Origin: Cyathus striatus
Taxonomy: Eukaryota; Basidiomycota; Agaricomycetes; Agaricales; Nidulariaceae
Length of the DNA stretch: 64,000 nt
NCBI GenBank assembly: GCA_025738555.1
Contig: JAOVFP010000015.1
Coordinates: 1,674,001-1,738,000, forward strand
Direction of reading: 5' to 3'
Position 1 is the stretch's first letter. Each line of letters starts with the position of its first letter. Both the position numbers and the translations under genes were made by a program. Shown in pieces: positions 23,136-34,202 of the stretch. A model generated the notes under the pieces. It did no database searches, was not told the origin of the DNA, and was given only the letters and a program-made list of their open reading frames with translations.

Positions 23136-24709
23136 CTAAAAATTCACTAATTGGAATGCTTTTCTTATCATGGCTACTGAGTGGTATATCGTTGGATGAA
23201 ATAAACATATAGCACGAAGAAGCTTCACTGAGCGGGGTACCTGAGGTTCACGATATTTGGACCACTTCTTGATAAAATCTGAAGGAATGCCTGCCCATCG
23301 GTCGTAAATTTCGTGGTGAGAAGTAAGCGAAGATGGCGCCGAAATATCAATGTACATCAGAAGTTGTTCTTCCGTGAGCTCTGCACGCATCTCTTCAAAG
23401 AAGTGAAGGGCTTGAGAAGCCGTAAACCTATTCTGGATATCCCTTGTGACCATTTTGTCAATGAGAGGTGCTAACATAGGCGCAAGGGGAATAAGGTGCT
23501 AAATCGAAGGTGAATTCAAAACATTTCGTATGGAAAGATAAAGAAAACATACTTGAAATTTATCAGCAAACACACATCCTAGAATCCCCACATCGAATGC
23601 AAAAGGATCGAAGTCAAATTCACCCTGCATACAATCAGCAGGAACAGAATAAGCCCCACGCCATGCCTCCGAATATGGTAACCTGCATTGCTGAGAAGAA
23701 GAATTCTTGGGAAATTTTATCGATAATCCGAAGTCTATGATGGCATAGAGCAATTGGTTACCCGACTGCAACGACGAATACGTCTTATCCAGATAGTATG
23801 GACTATGGTCTTCGGTGGGTAAGAAGTTAACAACAAAGTTTGCCATTTTAATATCCTGTAAGAACCGAAGTTAGTCGCGCCTTGTCGCTAGAGGTAAACG
23901 AGGAAGACTTCTACTCGATGAAATATTCTGTGTTCATGTAGGAAATTGACTGCCTGTATTAACAGTGAGGTAAGTCCTTCGATCGCTCAAGAGTTATACT
24001 ACCAAAGATTAACCGTTAGCATCGCATGCATCAATCCCAGGACATCCTGCAGTTTCGTACAATTATTAACAGGTATCATCTCTGTCCATCTAAAAAGTCA
24101 TGTCAATTACATATCTAGGAGAGGATGAGATCAAGGCTATAATTACTGCGGCATAACAGCAAACCAGTGTTCATCATACTGGAGAAATTCTAACACTGGA
24201 ATGATGCACGATTCTCGTGTCTGATTCAAGTCTAGCGAGTTTATGAATTGCAAGCATTTATACTCCTCACTATTGCCTCTAATAAATTTTATGACAATTG
24301 GGCGTAACTTCGAGTCTTGTCCATACACAACTGCACCCTGTACACTAGCAAGTTAGAATTTCACAAAAGAAGTTCAAGATACAACGTACAGTGCAATAAA
24401 CTCGATTGGAAATTAAACTTTCAGCAATAAGATCCTTACTGTGGTGAGGGTATGGATATGAGGACTGATGAAAGTGAAATGTATGCAAACGTTCATCGGA
24501 AGGCGTTTGGTTTTCGGGATCATCATCTCTGCTAAACAACCGATACCCTCGCTGTAGAAACCACGCTCTTGTTTGTTCGCTGAACCAGAATCCCCACCAA
24601 TCAATATCAACATCGTCGCCTCCAGGTTGTAGAATAGAACTAAGCTGGAGCAAACTAATTAGCGGAGGGGTCTTTCTCCCGGACACGGCAGTGGTATACG
24701 TACATCCAT
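23136..24709 (-). CDS. Protein kinase-like protein
   Basis: Minus-strand exons 24704-24709, 24390-24644, 24147-24337, 24014-24089, 23915-23953, 23553-23855 and 23136-23498 give about 410 aa. Kinase landmarks in order: Lys104 in PIVIKF (subdomain II), HRD 188-190 in HRDIKMAN with Asn195 (catalytic loop), DFG 230-232 in AIIDFGLS (metal binding), FDVGILG (subdomain IX) and RFTASQAL (subdomain XI). All catalytic residues are present, so an active kinase is plausible, although the Gly-rich loop is poorly conserved. The HRD motif is split by an intron between Arg189 and Asp190, so it is easy to miss in unspliced ORFs. About 85 residues with a WWGFWFSEQTRAWFLQRGY segment precede the domain; this is typical of expanded agaricomycete kinase families. 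Substrate unknown. The first exon codes only for MD and is the least certain part. Confidence 0.8.
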
Positions 24710-25630
24710 TGAGATCTGCACCGAATGAAGCAGTGGTTGTTCTTCAAATGCTAAGGACCGTTGGCATAGGCGTCACGTACGTTGTAGGTGTCGAAGTTGA
24801 TCCATAAGTATTTCAGTTTGTTTTTGCTGAATGGAGGTGGCCGAACCTGTGCGCCCACAATGCAGAACCGAGCCATGAGTCACGTTATGTTTCAAATTTC
24901 CGAATCAATTTCTGTTTTACCGCGATTATACAACTACGTACATACTGTTGTTGCTGTAATCTTGTTAGATTTTGGATTCGCCAACCACTGATACCAGCTG
25001 CTATGCACGAGAATCTTCATAACATACGTTCCTCCTCATTGAGGCCGTTTTGTTGACTCATACTTCAACTGTCTTTTGGGGAAACTCTGGTGGGCTCTGA
25101 TACTCATTGCCGTTTGGACGACAGAAGCCTAGAGCAGTTTGGTCAGCTACTACCGTTTAGCAAGTCAGCTGTGACTACTTAGTCGACTACTTATGTACTG
25201 CTTTTCATCTCGTGATAAACGGAGATAAAGAGAAGTTGTCTCGGGTGAATCGCAGTTCCGTTTTCTGTGATGTGCGCATTCAATGAATTCATTGATATTC
25301 CAAGCTTCTTATGACGACTTTCCTGAGTATCAGTCGTCGAATTTGAAAGAATATTAATCATCGCCTCGGATCAAATACATATATTTTACTCGAATGACAG
25401 CTTTCTTCTCACTCATGCCCAATAATTTATTGAAAAGCAAGCCTAGACCTGAAATCCCGCTGTCTCGCATCAAGATACATCATACGTGTGAGTGAAGATT
25501 CTGACAAGAATATGTCGACGTCGGACTATCGACGTCATGATTTGCTATTTTTGTTCAGGAGTGGCATTGCGTTTCTTCTTGAGTGTTCCGGGACCTTGAT
25601 TAATGAAAAGGGACAACATTTGCTGGGGAG
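24710..25630. other. Intergenic, no supported gene
   Basis: A shared upstream region between the kinase (-) and SSP-B (+). The ORF at 24788-24991 has no support. Confidence 0.5.
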
Positions 25631-25638
25631 TATAAAGA
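25631..25638 (+). promoter_or_regulatory. TATA-like box of SSP-B
   Basis: TATAAAGA, 62 nt upstream of the SSP-B start codon; compare the SSP-A box at 16275. Confidence 0.5.
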
Positions 25639-25692
25639 TGACCTATTGAATGGCGTTTTTTTCTGTGCTTCCACGGATAAACTTGGGTTGAA

Positions 25693-26444
25693 ATGGCCCC
25701 CATAAACATTCTTATGTTCGTGCTCGGTAGTTTCTTCATAACTACAATCCTTGCGGCCCCTGCCATCGAGAACCGTGCTCCAGATTTATCCATAGGAGAT
25801 ATTACGAGCCTTCTTGGCCTCGGAATGGTCACAGAGATAACAGCTTTTCTTACGGTGGGTTACGGATTGTACTTGCACCCCGGCTTAGTTGTTCTTAGTC
25901 TGATTCAATAGCTTCAATCCATTGTGACGAGTCGCATCTCGTAAATATTCCCTCACCCATTAAATCTCGTACTAAAACTTTTTCACAGGGTTGCCGTCCA
26001 GCTCCAGAATCTTCTCCCGCTTGAACTCACCATTGACAGTCTTGCATTGACTGCCGGAAGTAACAATAGTGCACTCCTCACTTTTGAGCAGGCCTTCGCG
26101 AGCCCTGGCCTTGTTATTCCGCTTCTGAGTCAACAGAACACCGGTACCATTCCGAATGTCGTGCTTCCGCAAGGCGCACTTCCGTTATTTGCTGTGACTC
26201 CGTTGGCGCATTTGGATATCCTCAGCCTCAATATATCCGTCAGGTGGGTATATTTAATTTCCTGGGAAGAGATATATATCGATTTGAATATTTTTAGGGC
26301 GGCCTCTATTTCTGGACAGGGAGGAATCCCACTTGCGCTCAATAATTTGCAGCAAAGTGAAGTTCCTACGAAGTAAGAGCTGAAAATCCACGTAAAAATC
26401 AACTTACCGAAATTTCTTGTAGCTATAGTCTTGCATTGCTCTAA
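25693..26444 (+). CDS. SSP-B: small secreted protein, paralog of SSP-A
   Basis: Five exons: 25693-25854, 25912-25940 (29 nt), 25989-26243, 26298-26372 and 26423-26444, giving 180 aa. MAPINILMFVLGSFFITTILA is the predicted signal peptide, with cleavage near A-APAIE. Mature-protein landmarks shared with SSP-A are the hydrophobic DITSLLGLGMVTEITAF, the microexon LQSIVTSRIS, ELTIDSL, LVIPLLSQQNTG, NVVLPQGA and EVPTN. N-glycosylation sequons are seen at NNS, NIS and NYS. The pair lies 9 kb apart and encloses MP5, the 207-aa gene and the kinase gene. Function unknown. There are no cysteines in the core, so this is not a disulfide-stabilised effector of the usual type. Confidence 0.85.
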
Positions 26445-27196
26445 AAAGTCCGGGAAATTGGAGTTAAAGAATATATCTGGGACGACATAAGTTCGGTTAT
26501 CTAGGCTTGATCCAGATATTTTGTATAGGAAACTTTGCTCGCATTGAGCGATAAGTGTCTTTATACAAATAGCTAAGTGATATATCATGAGCTGAATAAA
26601 CGAAGAACTCAACAAAGTACAACTGAGAGAAGTAACGAAGGATCTTCAAAGTATTGACGAGACAATGCGACAGTCTCCTTCAAGTTGGCACAGACAGGTT
26701 TCAGTCGTGGTTATTAGTTATTTTTTCATTGCATACTTATCATGCGTGACAACAAGCTTCATGCAAAAATGACGGGTTTCAAAAGTACAAAGTCTGAGTT
26801 TTATAATTGCCGTAGTATTATCCGGTAAGCAAGCCTTACCTGCCAGTGAAGCTTTCAAGTAGTAGTACTAGCAGGCCCGTACTTGAGATTTCTACTATGC
26901 TTGAGCTTGAATGCTAATGCAAGACAGTCCTACGAAATAGAATCCACTCAAAAACTTACATATAATAAATACTGTATTAAGATGTGTAAGGTATCGTTTG
27001 GATTTCGTGGCGAGTCGGACTGGCGAGGGCCGAAGGAGTCGAATTGGACGAAATCAGTATTTGTCTCTGTTGTGCAATGACTTTAGGTAAACTGTACAGA
27101 ATAACTCAGCCACCGTCCGGCAGGTTCCGTAAGGTCTGTGCATTGTAAGATACTCGCCCGACATCGTCCTCGTTCCCCAAACTATTTCTCGTCGTC
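26445..27196. other. Intergenic upstream of RPL28
   Basis: No supported gene. The ORF on the minus strand at 26130-26615 is largely antisense to SSP-B. Pyrimidine-rich sequence near 27165-27195 precedes the RPL28 start, as is usual for ribosomal-protein promoters. Confidence 0.5.
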
Positions 27197-28164
27197 ATGT
27201 CCAACGATCTCCAGTGGTTGCTGCTCCGCGTGAGTTTGTTATTTCTATTCAGCTCATTGGTTGTACCGACGAGTGCGAAGTTCTAATATGAATCTTCGAC
27301 CAACAGAATAACAACGCCTTCCTTGTGAAGCGTGTCCCCGAGGGACCTATCTTCTCCAGGGAATCCGTAAGTCCAGCTGTAAATCTCTTACCCGTTTGGA
27401 TACTGAGCGTTTGTAGGGTAACCTCCGCAACCTCCACTCGTACAAGTACTCTGGACTCGTCAACGCCAAGGTTGGTTTACTCGTTCGATCATTAGCTGCA
27501 TACATCAAGATGTAATCTTTGCATTAGACCATCGACGTCTCCGACACCTCTGCTGGCATCAAGGTCACCACCCGCAAGACCAAGGCTTCCCCCCAATCTG
27601 TTTCCAAGGGTTATGCCACTACCACCATCCGCCCTCGCTCCGGAGGCCGCCGCGCTCTCGGTGTTGCTGCCAAATTGACCGCCAAGAAGGGATACAGGGC
27701 TGACCTCCGTACTGTGAGTATTCATATTCATATCGCGTTTTGTTCCTTTTCCCTTCGCGCTTCGACTTTTTCTTTCTTTCTTTTTTTGGACGCACTCTCG
27801 TTAGAACCCACTGGATCCCATTCTTCCAAGAAGGGTGGTTATGAAGGTTGGGCGTGGACATGTTTGCAATATAAACCCACCTCCGCGGAGTCGATCAAAC
27901 TCTTGCGGAGAACTCGCCATGTCGCTATCAGGCGCCGTTATTTTTCATAGCGGGAGTACTGACTCGTTGGCGATAACATCTTTGTCTCTTGCTGCTTCAT
28001 TTTTTCAACTATCGCCAGATGCGAACCGTTACTAACAACTGGTTCTCTCACAGGCCACCCTTGCCCGCGTCTCTGCCCTCATCGCTGCCCAAAAGGAACC
28101 CAAGCCCTCACCCGCCAAAAAGTTCCGTGGAAAGAAAGGAAAGGAGATCGCTGAGAGCTCATAA
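27197..28164 (+). CDS. RPL28: 60S ribosomal protein L28 (eL28)
   Basis: Five exons: 27197-27229, 27307-27366, 27417-27470, 27528-27713 and 28054-28164, giving 147 aa, the usual length. The opening MSNDLQWLLLRNNNAFLVKR, then PIFSRE, NLRNLHSYKYSGLVN and the basic KKFRGKKGK tail are those of eL28, a protein of the large ribosomal subunit. The first three introns are short (50-77 nt). The fourth is 340 nt and holds a repeated structured element (27788-27983). The high G/C at third codon positions in the exons fits a highly expressed gene. The gene is intact. Confidence 0.95.
27788..27983 (+). ncRNA. Candidate intron-hosted snoRNA-like element, copy 1
   Basis: This lies in intron 4 of RPL28; ribosomal-protein introns are classic snoRNA hosts. 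A nearly identical copy lies at 28458-28653 and a diverged one at 28954-29070. Two hairpins can be drawn. The first is CTCCGC (27881-27886) with GCGGAG (27905-27910), enclosing GAGT/ACTC. The second has an outer stem CGCCA (27915-27919) with TGGCG (27968-27972) and an inner stem CGCTAT (27923-27928) with ATAGCG (27947-27952). It is followed by ACA (27976-27978) and a 3-nt tail, as in H/ACA snoRNAs. I could not place a convincing H box or a guide pocket, so the class is uncertain. It may instead be another structured RNA or a mobile repeat. Confidence 0.5.
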
Positions 28165-28404
28165 AGGTGTTCTTAATTGATCGACCTTCTCTCTATTGCT
28201 CCGTATTTGCTTTCGCTTCACGCATCACTACCAGCCACCCTACCTATACGCACGTATGATCATGCAGAGTAACAAAACATATGCTTCTTATATGGGCTAT
28301 ACATGACTTTCCAAAACATCTTTTTGTTTGTACTATCTGTAAGCTTAATAAAGGTAGGTTGTGGACAGTGCCTCGACGTTGCTTTCGGATGGCGGAGGTG
28401 TCGG

Positions 28405-28815
28405 GTGAGTCCTCTTATACTCTATTACTTGGTTTTCTTTTTCTGTTCTACATCTTCGGACGCACTCTCGTTAGAACCCACTGGATCCCATTCTTCTACG
28501 GAAGGGTGGTTATGAAGGTTGGGCGTGGACATGTTTGCAATATTGAATCACCTCCACGGAGTCGATCAAACTCTTGTGGAGAACTCGCCATGTCGCTATC
28601 AGGCGCCGTTATTCTCCATAGCGGGAGTACTGACTCGTTGGCGATGACATCTTATTCAATATTTCGTTACTTTTATCGTACCTTGGTCGTATCAATACTT
28701 CAATTTGAATATGAATATCAAATTATCAATATCAATATCAATAACAAATTGCTATGTTTCCGCTTTAATGTGTTCTACTGATGTGTGAGACATACTAATG
28801 TTTAACATCTTATAG
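28405..28815 (+). other. Possible intron of a non-coding host transcript carrying copy 2
   Basis: GTGAGT at 28405-28410 precedes a T-rich stretch and then element copy 2, mirroring the layout of RPL28 intron 4. A branch-like TACTAAT (28793-28799) followed by an acceptor ending in ATAG at 28815 could close the intron. No flanking coding frame is evident, so the host would be non-coding. This is inference from splice-like signals only. Confidence 0.35.
28458..28653 (+). ncRNA. Candidate snoRNA-like element, copy 2
   Basis: Aligned with copy 1, it differs at roughly a dozen positions by eye. The stem that is CTCCGC/GCGGAG in copy 1 is CTCCAC (28552-28557) / GTGGAG (28576-28581) here: a G-C pair replaced by A-U, which preserves pairing. 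The other stems are unchanged, and most remaining differences are in loops or flanks. The terminal ACA is kept (GATGACATCT against GATAACATCT). Confidence 0.5.
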
Positions 28816-28953
28816 GTTGTGAATAGGAAGTACATGGCGGGGTAATCTTGGATGGCTTTCGAGATTATTAGTAAACTGGACGGTATATTCTGGTATATTG
28901 AACGCATTCTAAGGAACTCGCCTGACGCCAGCCGTTCTGCGGCTGACACATGT

Positions 28954-29070
28954 GAAGGCTGAGTCTGGACGAAGTTTGCAATATGCATCCACCTTGTGGA
29001 CTGTCACTTGTTCTATCGGCGTTGCTATTGTTTTTGTGGCGGCTGCTGACTACTTAGTGACGACATCTTT
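28954..29070 (+). ncRNA. Candidate snoRNA-like element, diverged copy 3
   Basis: Shares GAAGG, TTTGCAATAT, a CCAC-CTT-GTGG hairpin in the place of the first stem, and the end GACGACATCT with copies 1 and 2. A hairpin GTTGCTA / TGGCGGC (with G-U pairs) sits where copies 1 and 2 have CGCTAT/ATAGCG. The first ~65 nt of the longer copies are not recognisable. It could be a paralogous RNA or a decayed copy. Confidence 0.35.
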
Positions 29071-29408
29071 TTGTTTTATTCATTCATATTTCTGTAATTC
29101 TGGTTATTGAAATACATACTATCTGTTGAATATTCTGAAGTTGACGCGATCAATGAAATTGGTCGTAGTCTACGACAGCTGAGTGCAATTTCCAAAGGAC
29201 ATAGGGGTACCTCCTTAGTCAATTTCTTTAAGTACTCTATTTTTTTATTCCTCCTTTCTTCACGTCCTTTTCCCTTTTCTCCAGCTCACAGATAGCTCAA
29301 TAGGTACATCTTTTATTTACCGTGTTCTCTTCCCCATCTTACAGCTCTCGAGCTTTGTTTTTTATTTCAGGTGTCGCTGTCTCCCCAGCCGTTGAATCTT
29401 CTCACGAC

Positions 29409-30152
29409 ATGTCGGATAAACCTGTTGAACCACCTGTTACTTTATCGCTTGAGCAGTTTGCTGCTCTTCTCGCTTCAATTCAGTCCCCTCCCATCACTGC
29501 ACCATTGCATGGAGAAACTCTTCCTGCTGGGAGTCATCCCGTGGCTGTGCCGCCTTTCATCATGCATCAACCCCCCACTCTCAGTAAGTCTGTCTATGAC
29601 GATTTCCCTCTTGTCGAGGCAGGCATTATTCTAGATATTGCTCGCCATGATTTTAGGCCATTGGATCTGTGTAAACTTGACTATCCTGCGAAACCAGCGT
29701 CGGGTTCTTCGCGCGACTACCCTACATTCACGTCCCTTCTTTCGCCACTCACCGTCTACTTCAACATCCTATCTACTCTTGCTGCTGCCACCGGGAAGCC
29801 GAATATCATTCGCACTGTCGCCGATGGCGCTTTCTGTTACATTTCCCATCTTTCAGATCTTTCCCAGCGATATGAATGGGGTGCTGTCCTACAGTATCAC
29901 ATGGATTTTCACTTGGACCGTCGTCGTGAAATGGCCAATGGCAACTATACAGGCTGGAAATGTGCGGATGTCCTATTGATTAATACTCACCTGGTGCATC
30001 GTCTCCTTCCTATCACGCGCCATTCTAATACCTCAACGTCACGTAACCGGAGCACAAAGTCTCTCCCCAGATCCGCACAGACGTGCTTCAACTTCAACAA
30101 GGGATCGTGTACTTCCTTCCCTTGTCCAGCTGGCAGGATCCACAGGCGTTAA
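29409..30152 (+). mobile_element. Decayed Gag-like ORF with Cys/His zinc finger
   Basis: MSDKPVEPPVTLSLEQFAAL opens a 247-codon frame that ends at TAA 30150-30152, right inside a Cys/His-rich segment: CFNFNKGSC-x4-CPAGRIHRR, stop, AACHGTG. The frame continues after the stop with ACHGTGFSQWRDATP, so the finger (C-x6-C-x5-C-x4-H, then C-x2 spacing) appears truncated by a nonsense codon. Proteins with a FN-x-GSC finger followed by a second CH pair occur in fungal retroelements, likely of the tyrosine-recombinase (DIRS/Ngaro) kind. No reverse transcriptase or recombinase follows. I read it as a relic; domestication cannot be excluded. Confidence 0.5.
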
Positions 30153-30257
30153 GCGGCGTGTCACGGTACTGGGTTCTCCCAGTGGCGTGATGCAACTCCA
30201 ACTCACTCTGTATCTCAGGGCTCCTTTCGTCATGTCATAGCTACAAGAGATGGCCAT

Positions 30258-30875
30258 GGTTATAATTTCAATTTCTCTTTACCGTTCGTAATTCTGGAGA
30301 GAGCAACAGATGCATGATGTTAGTACATATACGCAATAAGTACTCAATATGAGATTTATAACTGAGTTGTAGCGATCGTCGGTTTGTGTAATGATTGGTG
30401 CCGGTTCGTGAATCATAGATGCAAGATAGATGGTTTCATTGGTTACATTGCAAGTATTTCGGCGAAGGAATCCTATTGTTCGCGTGGATACACACGATCT
30501 AGTGGTTTTAGATCAATCCTAGTAATTCGTAGGCTTGAATCTTTTAACAATCGGGCGCCTATAAACGTCTATGCTCCTGTACTTCGCTCTTGGGATGGCT
30601 TCATCAAATCTGCTATGTTGTGATAAAGATTACAGTACGGCCAAGTTTACTTTAATGGTGCTTTATATTTACAACTTGGTATAACTAAGGATTGTAGAGC
30701 GCCGGGAAACATCAAGCGGGTAGCTGGACAACAGACGGATAGAAGAAGACATTATTAAGTATTACAAGATCGAATGGCAAGATAAAAATAAATCCCTGAA
30801 ACCTGCATGTATATTCGTACAAAACCGCTGGAACTGTGTGCGTGTCCTTTCAGTATATTAGAGGTCTAACCTCGT
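30258..30875. other. Intergenic, no supported gene
   Basis: No coding frame, repeat or RNA gene recognised. Confidence 0.5.
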
Positions 30876-31154
30876 TCAAGCTCCGAAGCCTTTCCCTGCC
30901 GGCTGTCCGATTCGCACACCTGCTGTTGGTGATTTAGACAGAACAGACTGGGGATCGCGGGTGGGACGTGTAGATTCTGCCTTCCAAAATGCGTAGTCCT
31001 TCTGGCCATCGTGTAAATGGTGCTTCTTCTCCTTCCTTTCGTCGTCCTGACGCTGGTGATGTTCCTTGTGCTGGCGCTCCGTTTCAGAACCGGGTGGGGC
31101 AGGTCTAGGATAGTCCAGCTGCGAGGCATCCGGTTCATTGTCTGCGCTTTGCAT
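30876..31154 (-). CDS. Small basic/acidic hypothetical protein (92 aa)
   Basis: A single-exon minus-strand frame. ATG at 31152-31154 is preceded by ACC (a favourable start context) and begins MQSADNEPDASQLDYP. The middle is charged and His-rich (HKEHHQRQDDERKEKKHH). The C-terminus KDYAFWKAESTRPTRDP then IGQPAGKGFG looks ordered and conserved-like. There is no membrane segment or signal peptide. I do not recognise the family. Composition and start context make coding plausible, but nothing proves it. Confidence 0.5.
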   Translation of the reverse strand: MQSADNEPDASQLDYPRPAPPGSETERQHKEHHQRQDDERKEKKHHLHDGQKDYAFWKAESTRPTRDPQSVLSKSPTAGVRIGQPAGKGFGA

Positions 31155-32022
31155 GGTGATGGGTTCCCTACTTCGGCTAAGGAAGAGAGTACGAGGAAGA
31201 ATCAAATGACCTACGAGAGTACATGTGGCTTGGGTTTAGAGGTGATCGAAAGACGCCTGCCGCCAACCTTGACTACACATCAAAATGTAAGCACCGCATC
31301 TAATCTCGAAAGATATGAACACTCGCCAGCCGGAGGGTGCTGAACCATAACGCTGTTATCCTTCATTTCGTGAAGAGTTTCGTAGGCTTTAGAGAGAATA
31401 AGTACGGGGTATTATTGTCAAGCTCCCAGGCTTACACCCTTATAAGGACTCCATTATGAGGCAACAGACACGTGAGGGAGACCTCCTGACCAGGAGGGAT
31501 GCACGGACCTTTGGGTCCTGGGATCCACTCTCTTCCACTCCTGGCGAGAAACGTTCTAGCTGCTCTAGGCAGGTGTGTTGCCTTAACAAGTAGCGCACGT
31601 TATGGGTCCGGGTTGAAGTGTTTCATCATGGATAAGCGATATATTCAAACAATGCAACTACTTATTCTCGAGGACATACAGCTTGCTGTTTGAGAAAGAA
31701 TATTTGAGAGAACATAGTGTGCACTGCGTTTTGATTTGCAGTGTCGAGCGGTAGCGGTGTGATACTTCGAGAGGATATCGAGACACGAGCTCCGCCTACC
31801 TCCGCCTGAGGCACAATTTCACACAATCATGTGACCACATATGGTCGCAGTTGCCCAGCCCTCCATCAAGTTCAATTAACAAGCTTGACTAGTGACTCTT
31901 GAGCTTGAGCTTGTTCAAGTGAGCAACTTTTATCCGTTTCATTCAAACGCTATACCCGCCTGGAGCCGACACTGTCCAGTACGAGCCAAGCATCAATTTT
32001 TTATTAAAGTTAGCGGAAATAA
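31155..32022. other. Intergenic upstream of the Trf4-like gene
   Basis: Shared upstream region. Short ORFs have no support. Confidence 0.5.
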
Positions 32023-33879
32023 ATGGCACCCAATATACCTCCAACAACCGAAGCAGAGGAGGACCCCTCCCGCAGTCGTAAACGTCGCAAGATGACACAT
32101 GCAAAGGAAGAAATTGATCAAAAAGAGGTGTATAATCTTACTCCTTGGGCTGACATGTCCTCATCGAAAACATTTGTAACGGCGGAAGAAAGGTGCGTGA
32201 CAAACTTGGTTGGCGGGAGCAGTAAACTTATGACCATGGCTATTAGACTTCACGACGAGATTTTGGAATATGTGAACTACGTAGGACCTACACGTGAAGA
32301 AGCTGCACTTCGTGAGGGCATATTTCTTGCAGTGCAGGCAGTAGTGAAATGGCGGTTCCCGTATGCGGAGGTGCAGAGACATGGAAGCGCGGTAACAGGG
32401 TTGTCATTACCTGGCGCGTGAGTTCTTGTCCTTTCTCAATAGCATTATATCACTGATGATGATGCCATACAGAGATATAGACGTATGCGTTACTATGAGA
32501 TGCTACAATGTAAAATCAACATTGTTTACACTGAAAAGCGCGCTACTGGGCTCAAGTATTACGAACGACGTGTTCGTGAAACACACTGCTCGTGTACCAA
32601 TTTTGACGCTCACCACCCTTCCGGAGTATGGTTCGTATTTAAGTGCCTCTTCGTATACTTTGCGAATGATGCCGAGGCTTAGGCCCTGTTAGCGTCGATC
32701 TGGGAATTAACAACGACGATGGCATCACTAGCCTAGGAATCATCAGTGGCTACATGCAAAAGATGCCCGCGTTGAAACCTTTAGTGCTCGTCATGAAAGG
32801 ATTCCTCAAGCAGCGAGGGTTAGCAGATCCATCACGCGGAGGAATAGGCAGCTATGCCGTTATACTTATGTGTATCAGCTTCCTGCAGGTGAGCACAGTG
32901 TGCATATTTATAACGTTTTATCTAACGTTTTGGATAGCTGAACCCAAGCAAACGACCTAAGGAATATATAACTGATCCTGACGAAAGTCGCTCTCTCGGC
33001 CACTTACTTACCGACTTCATGTTGTACTATGGATCTGACTTCCCATATGCCACGTCGTATATCTCGGTACCAGAAGGAAAAGTACTCCCAAAGGAAGGCC
33101 ATGAATGGATCGATACCCGAGTGGAATACAAGCTCGCCACGGAGTGTTTGGTGGGCCGTGGTATGTTACCCACCGTCTATTCCTCGATTGAAACTGAAGA
33201 CCCTACGTAACCAGAGCACGATGTGTCAAAATCCCTCGACACGAAGCATTTAGGACTCATGGTGCAAGCTTTCAAATCTGCATACGAGGATCTTACTCGG
33301 AGTACTCTGCAATCACCTGTCAGGTTGGGAGTAATTGTTTCCGTTAACCAAAAGGTACAAGTGCCATAGCAGCTCCTTACGTTATCGACAACACTAACAT
33401 ACATTATATAGATGGTCGAACACCGGCAGCATATCGGGGATATCGTAGGTCGGGGAGCGGTTGAACGACTACCTGCCACCGCGAAGGATATAAACAACCA
33501 GGGTTCTTCATCCTATGGATATAACAGTAGGCCGTCGTACCGTGGGGCGTTCCAGGACAACGGACGTCTCTCCCAACACAGCGGCCCATCTCTCCTTTCA
33601 CGACTGCAAGCACCGCCAGACCGTTCGAGTCGTTCGAATGCAATTGCCAGTTCTTCGAGGTCATCCAGCACGTATGATGACAGATCTAGGGAACACAGGA
33701 GACACCGGTCAGATCAAAGAGATCGTAGTAGTGGCAGAGAATCTGGTTATTCAGACCGTAGCCGCTATGATCGTCGTCCACGTATAAGTACGATGGGTGA
33801 CGTGGTTGCTAGTGCTCTCGAGAGGAATGAGGGACGAAAGAGAGACAGTAATGGTCGGAGAAAGGGGGATGGTGGTTGA
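32023..33879 (+). CDS. Non-canonical poly(A) polymerase, Trf4/Cid14 type
   Basis: Seven exons: 32023-32192, 32247-32417, 32473-32630, 32683-32888, 32938-33160, 33215-33354 and 33412-33879, giving 511 aa with closed phases. The nucleotidyltransferase core begins LHDEILEYVNYVGPT. The catalytic features are HGS (Gly103-Ser104), the metal-binding DID (115-117) and a third Asp172 in VSVDLGINNDDG. VLVMKGFLKQRGLADPSRGG and GSYAVILM are characteristic of this family, and LLTDFMLYYGSDFPY marks the PAP-associated region. The C-terminus is an Arg/Ser-rich tail (DDRSREHRRHRSDQRDRS). In yeast and fission yeast such enzymes are the polymerase of the nuclear TRAMP complex, which adds short oligo(A) tails to mark aberrant RNA for the exosome. 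The role here is inferred from family. A basic KRRK near the N-terminus fits nuclear location. Confidence 0.9.
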
Positions 33880-34202
33880 TTATGATTTTGGTTTGATATA
33901 TGTTACTGGGCTGGTACGTGAGGAAATCTTCCCCATGAACATTGACTGATGCTCTATGATGTGACAGACTTCTTGGACGATATTTTGATATGTCATACTT
34001 TCTCGCTCAGTTCTCGGACTTCGGCTTCCAAGGCCTATTATGAAGAGGGTTCAGTCGTGATCTATCACAGTTTATATCTAGCTGATTTAACAATCTGCTT
34101 GCGATTTGGAGTAAAGAACCATAGTTATGGATGAACCTTTAAGGCGGAGAGTAACTCAACTACGGGTTACCCTGCAAGTATTTAGTGGTACTGACTGTTA
34201 GT

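Noticed and set aside
28281..28781. 166-aa plus-strand ORF resembling the one overlapping RPL28 intron 4
   Set aside because: The protein-level similarity comes from a nucleotide duplication of the structured element, and differences follow stems and loops rather than codons. No splice-supported gene fits.
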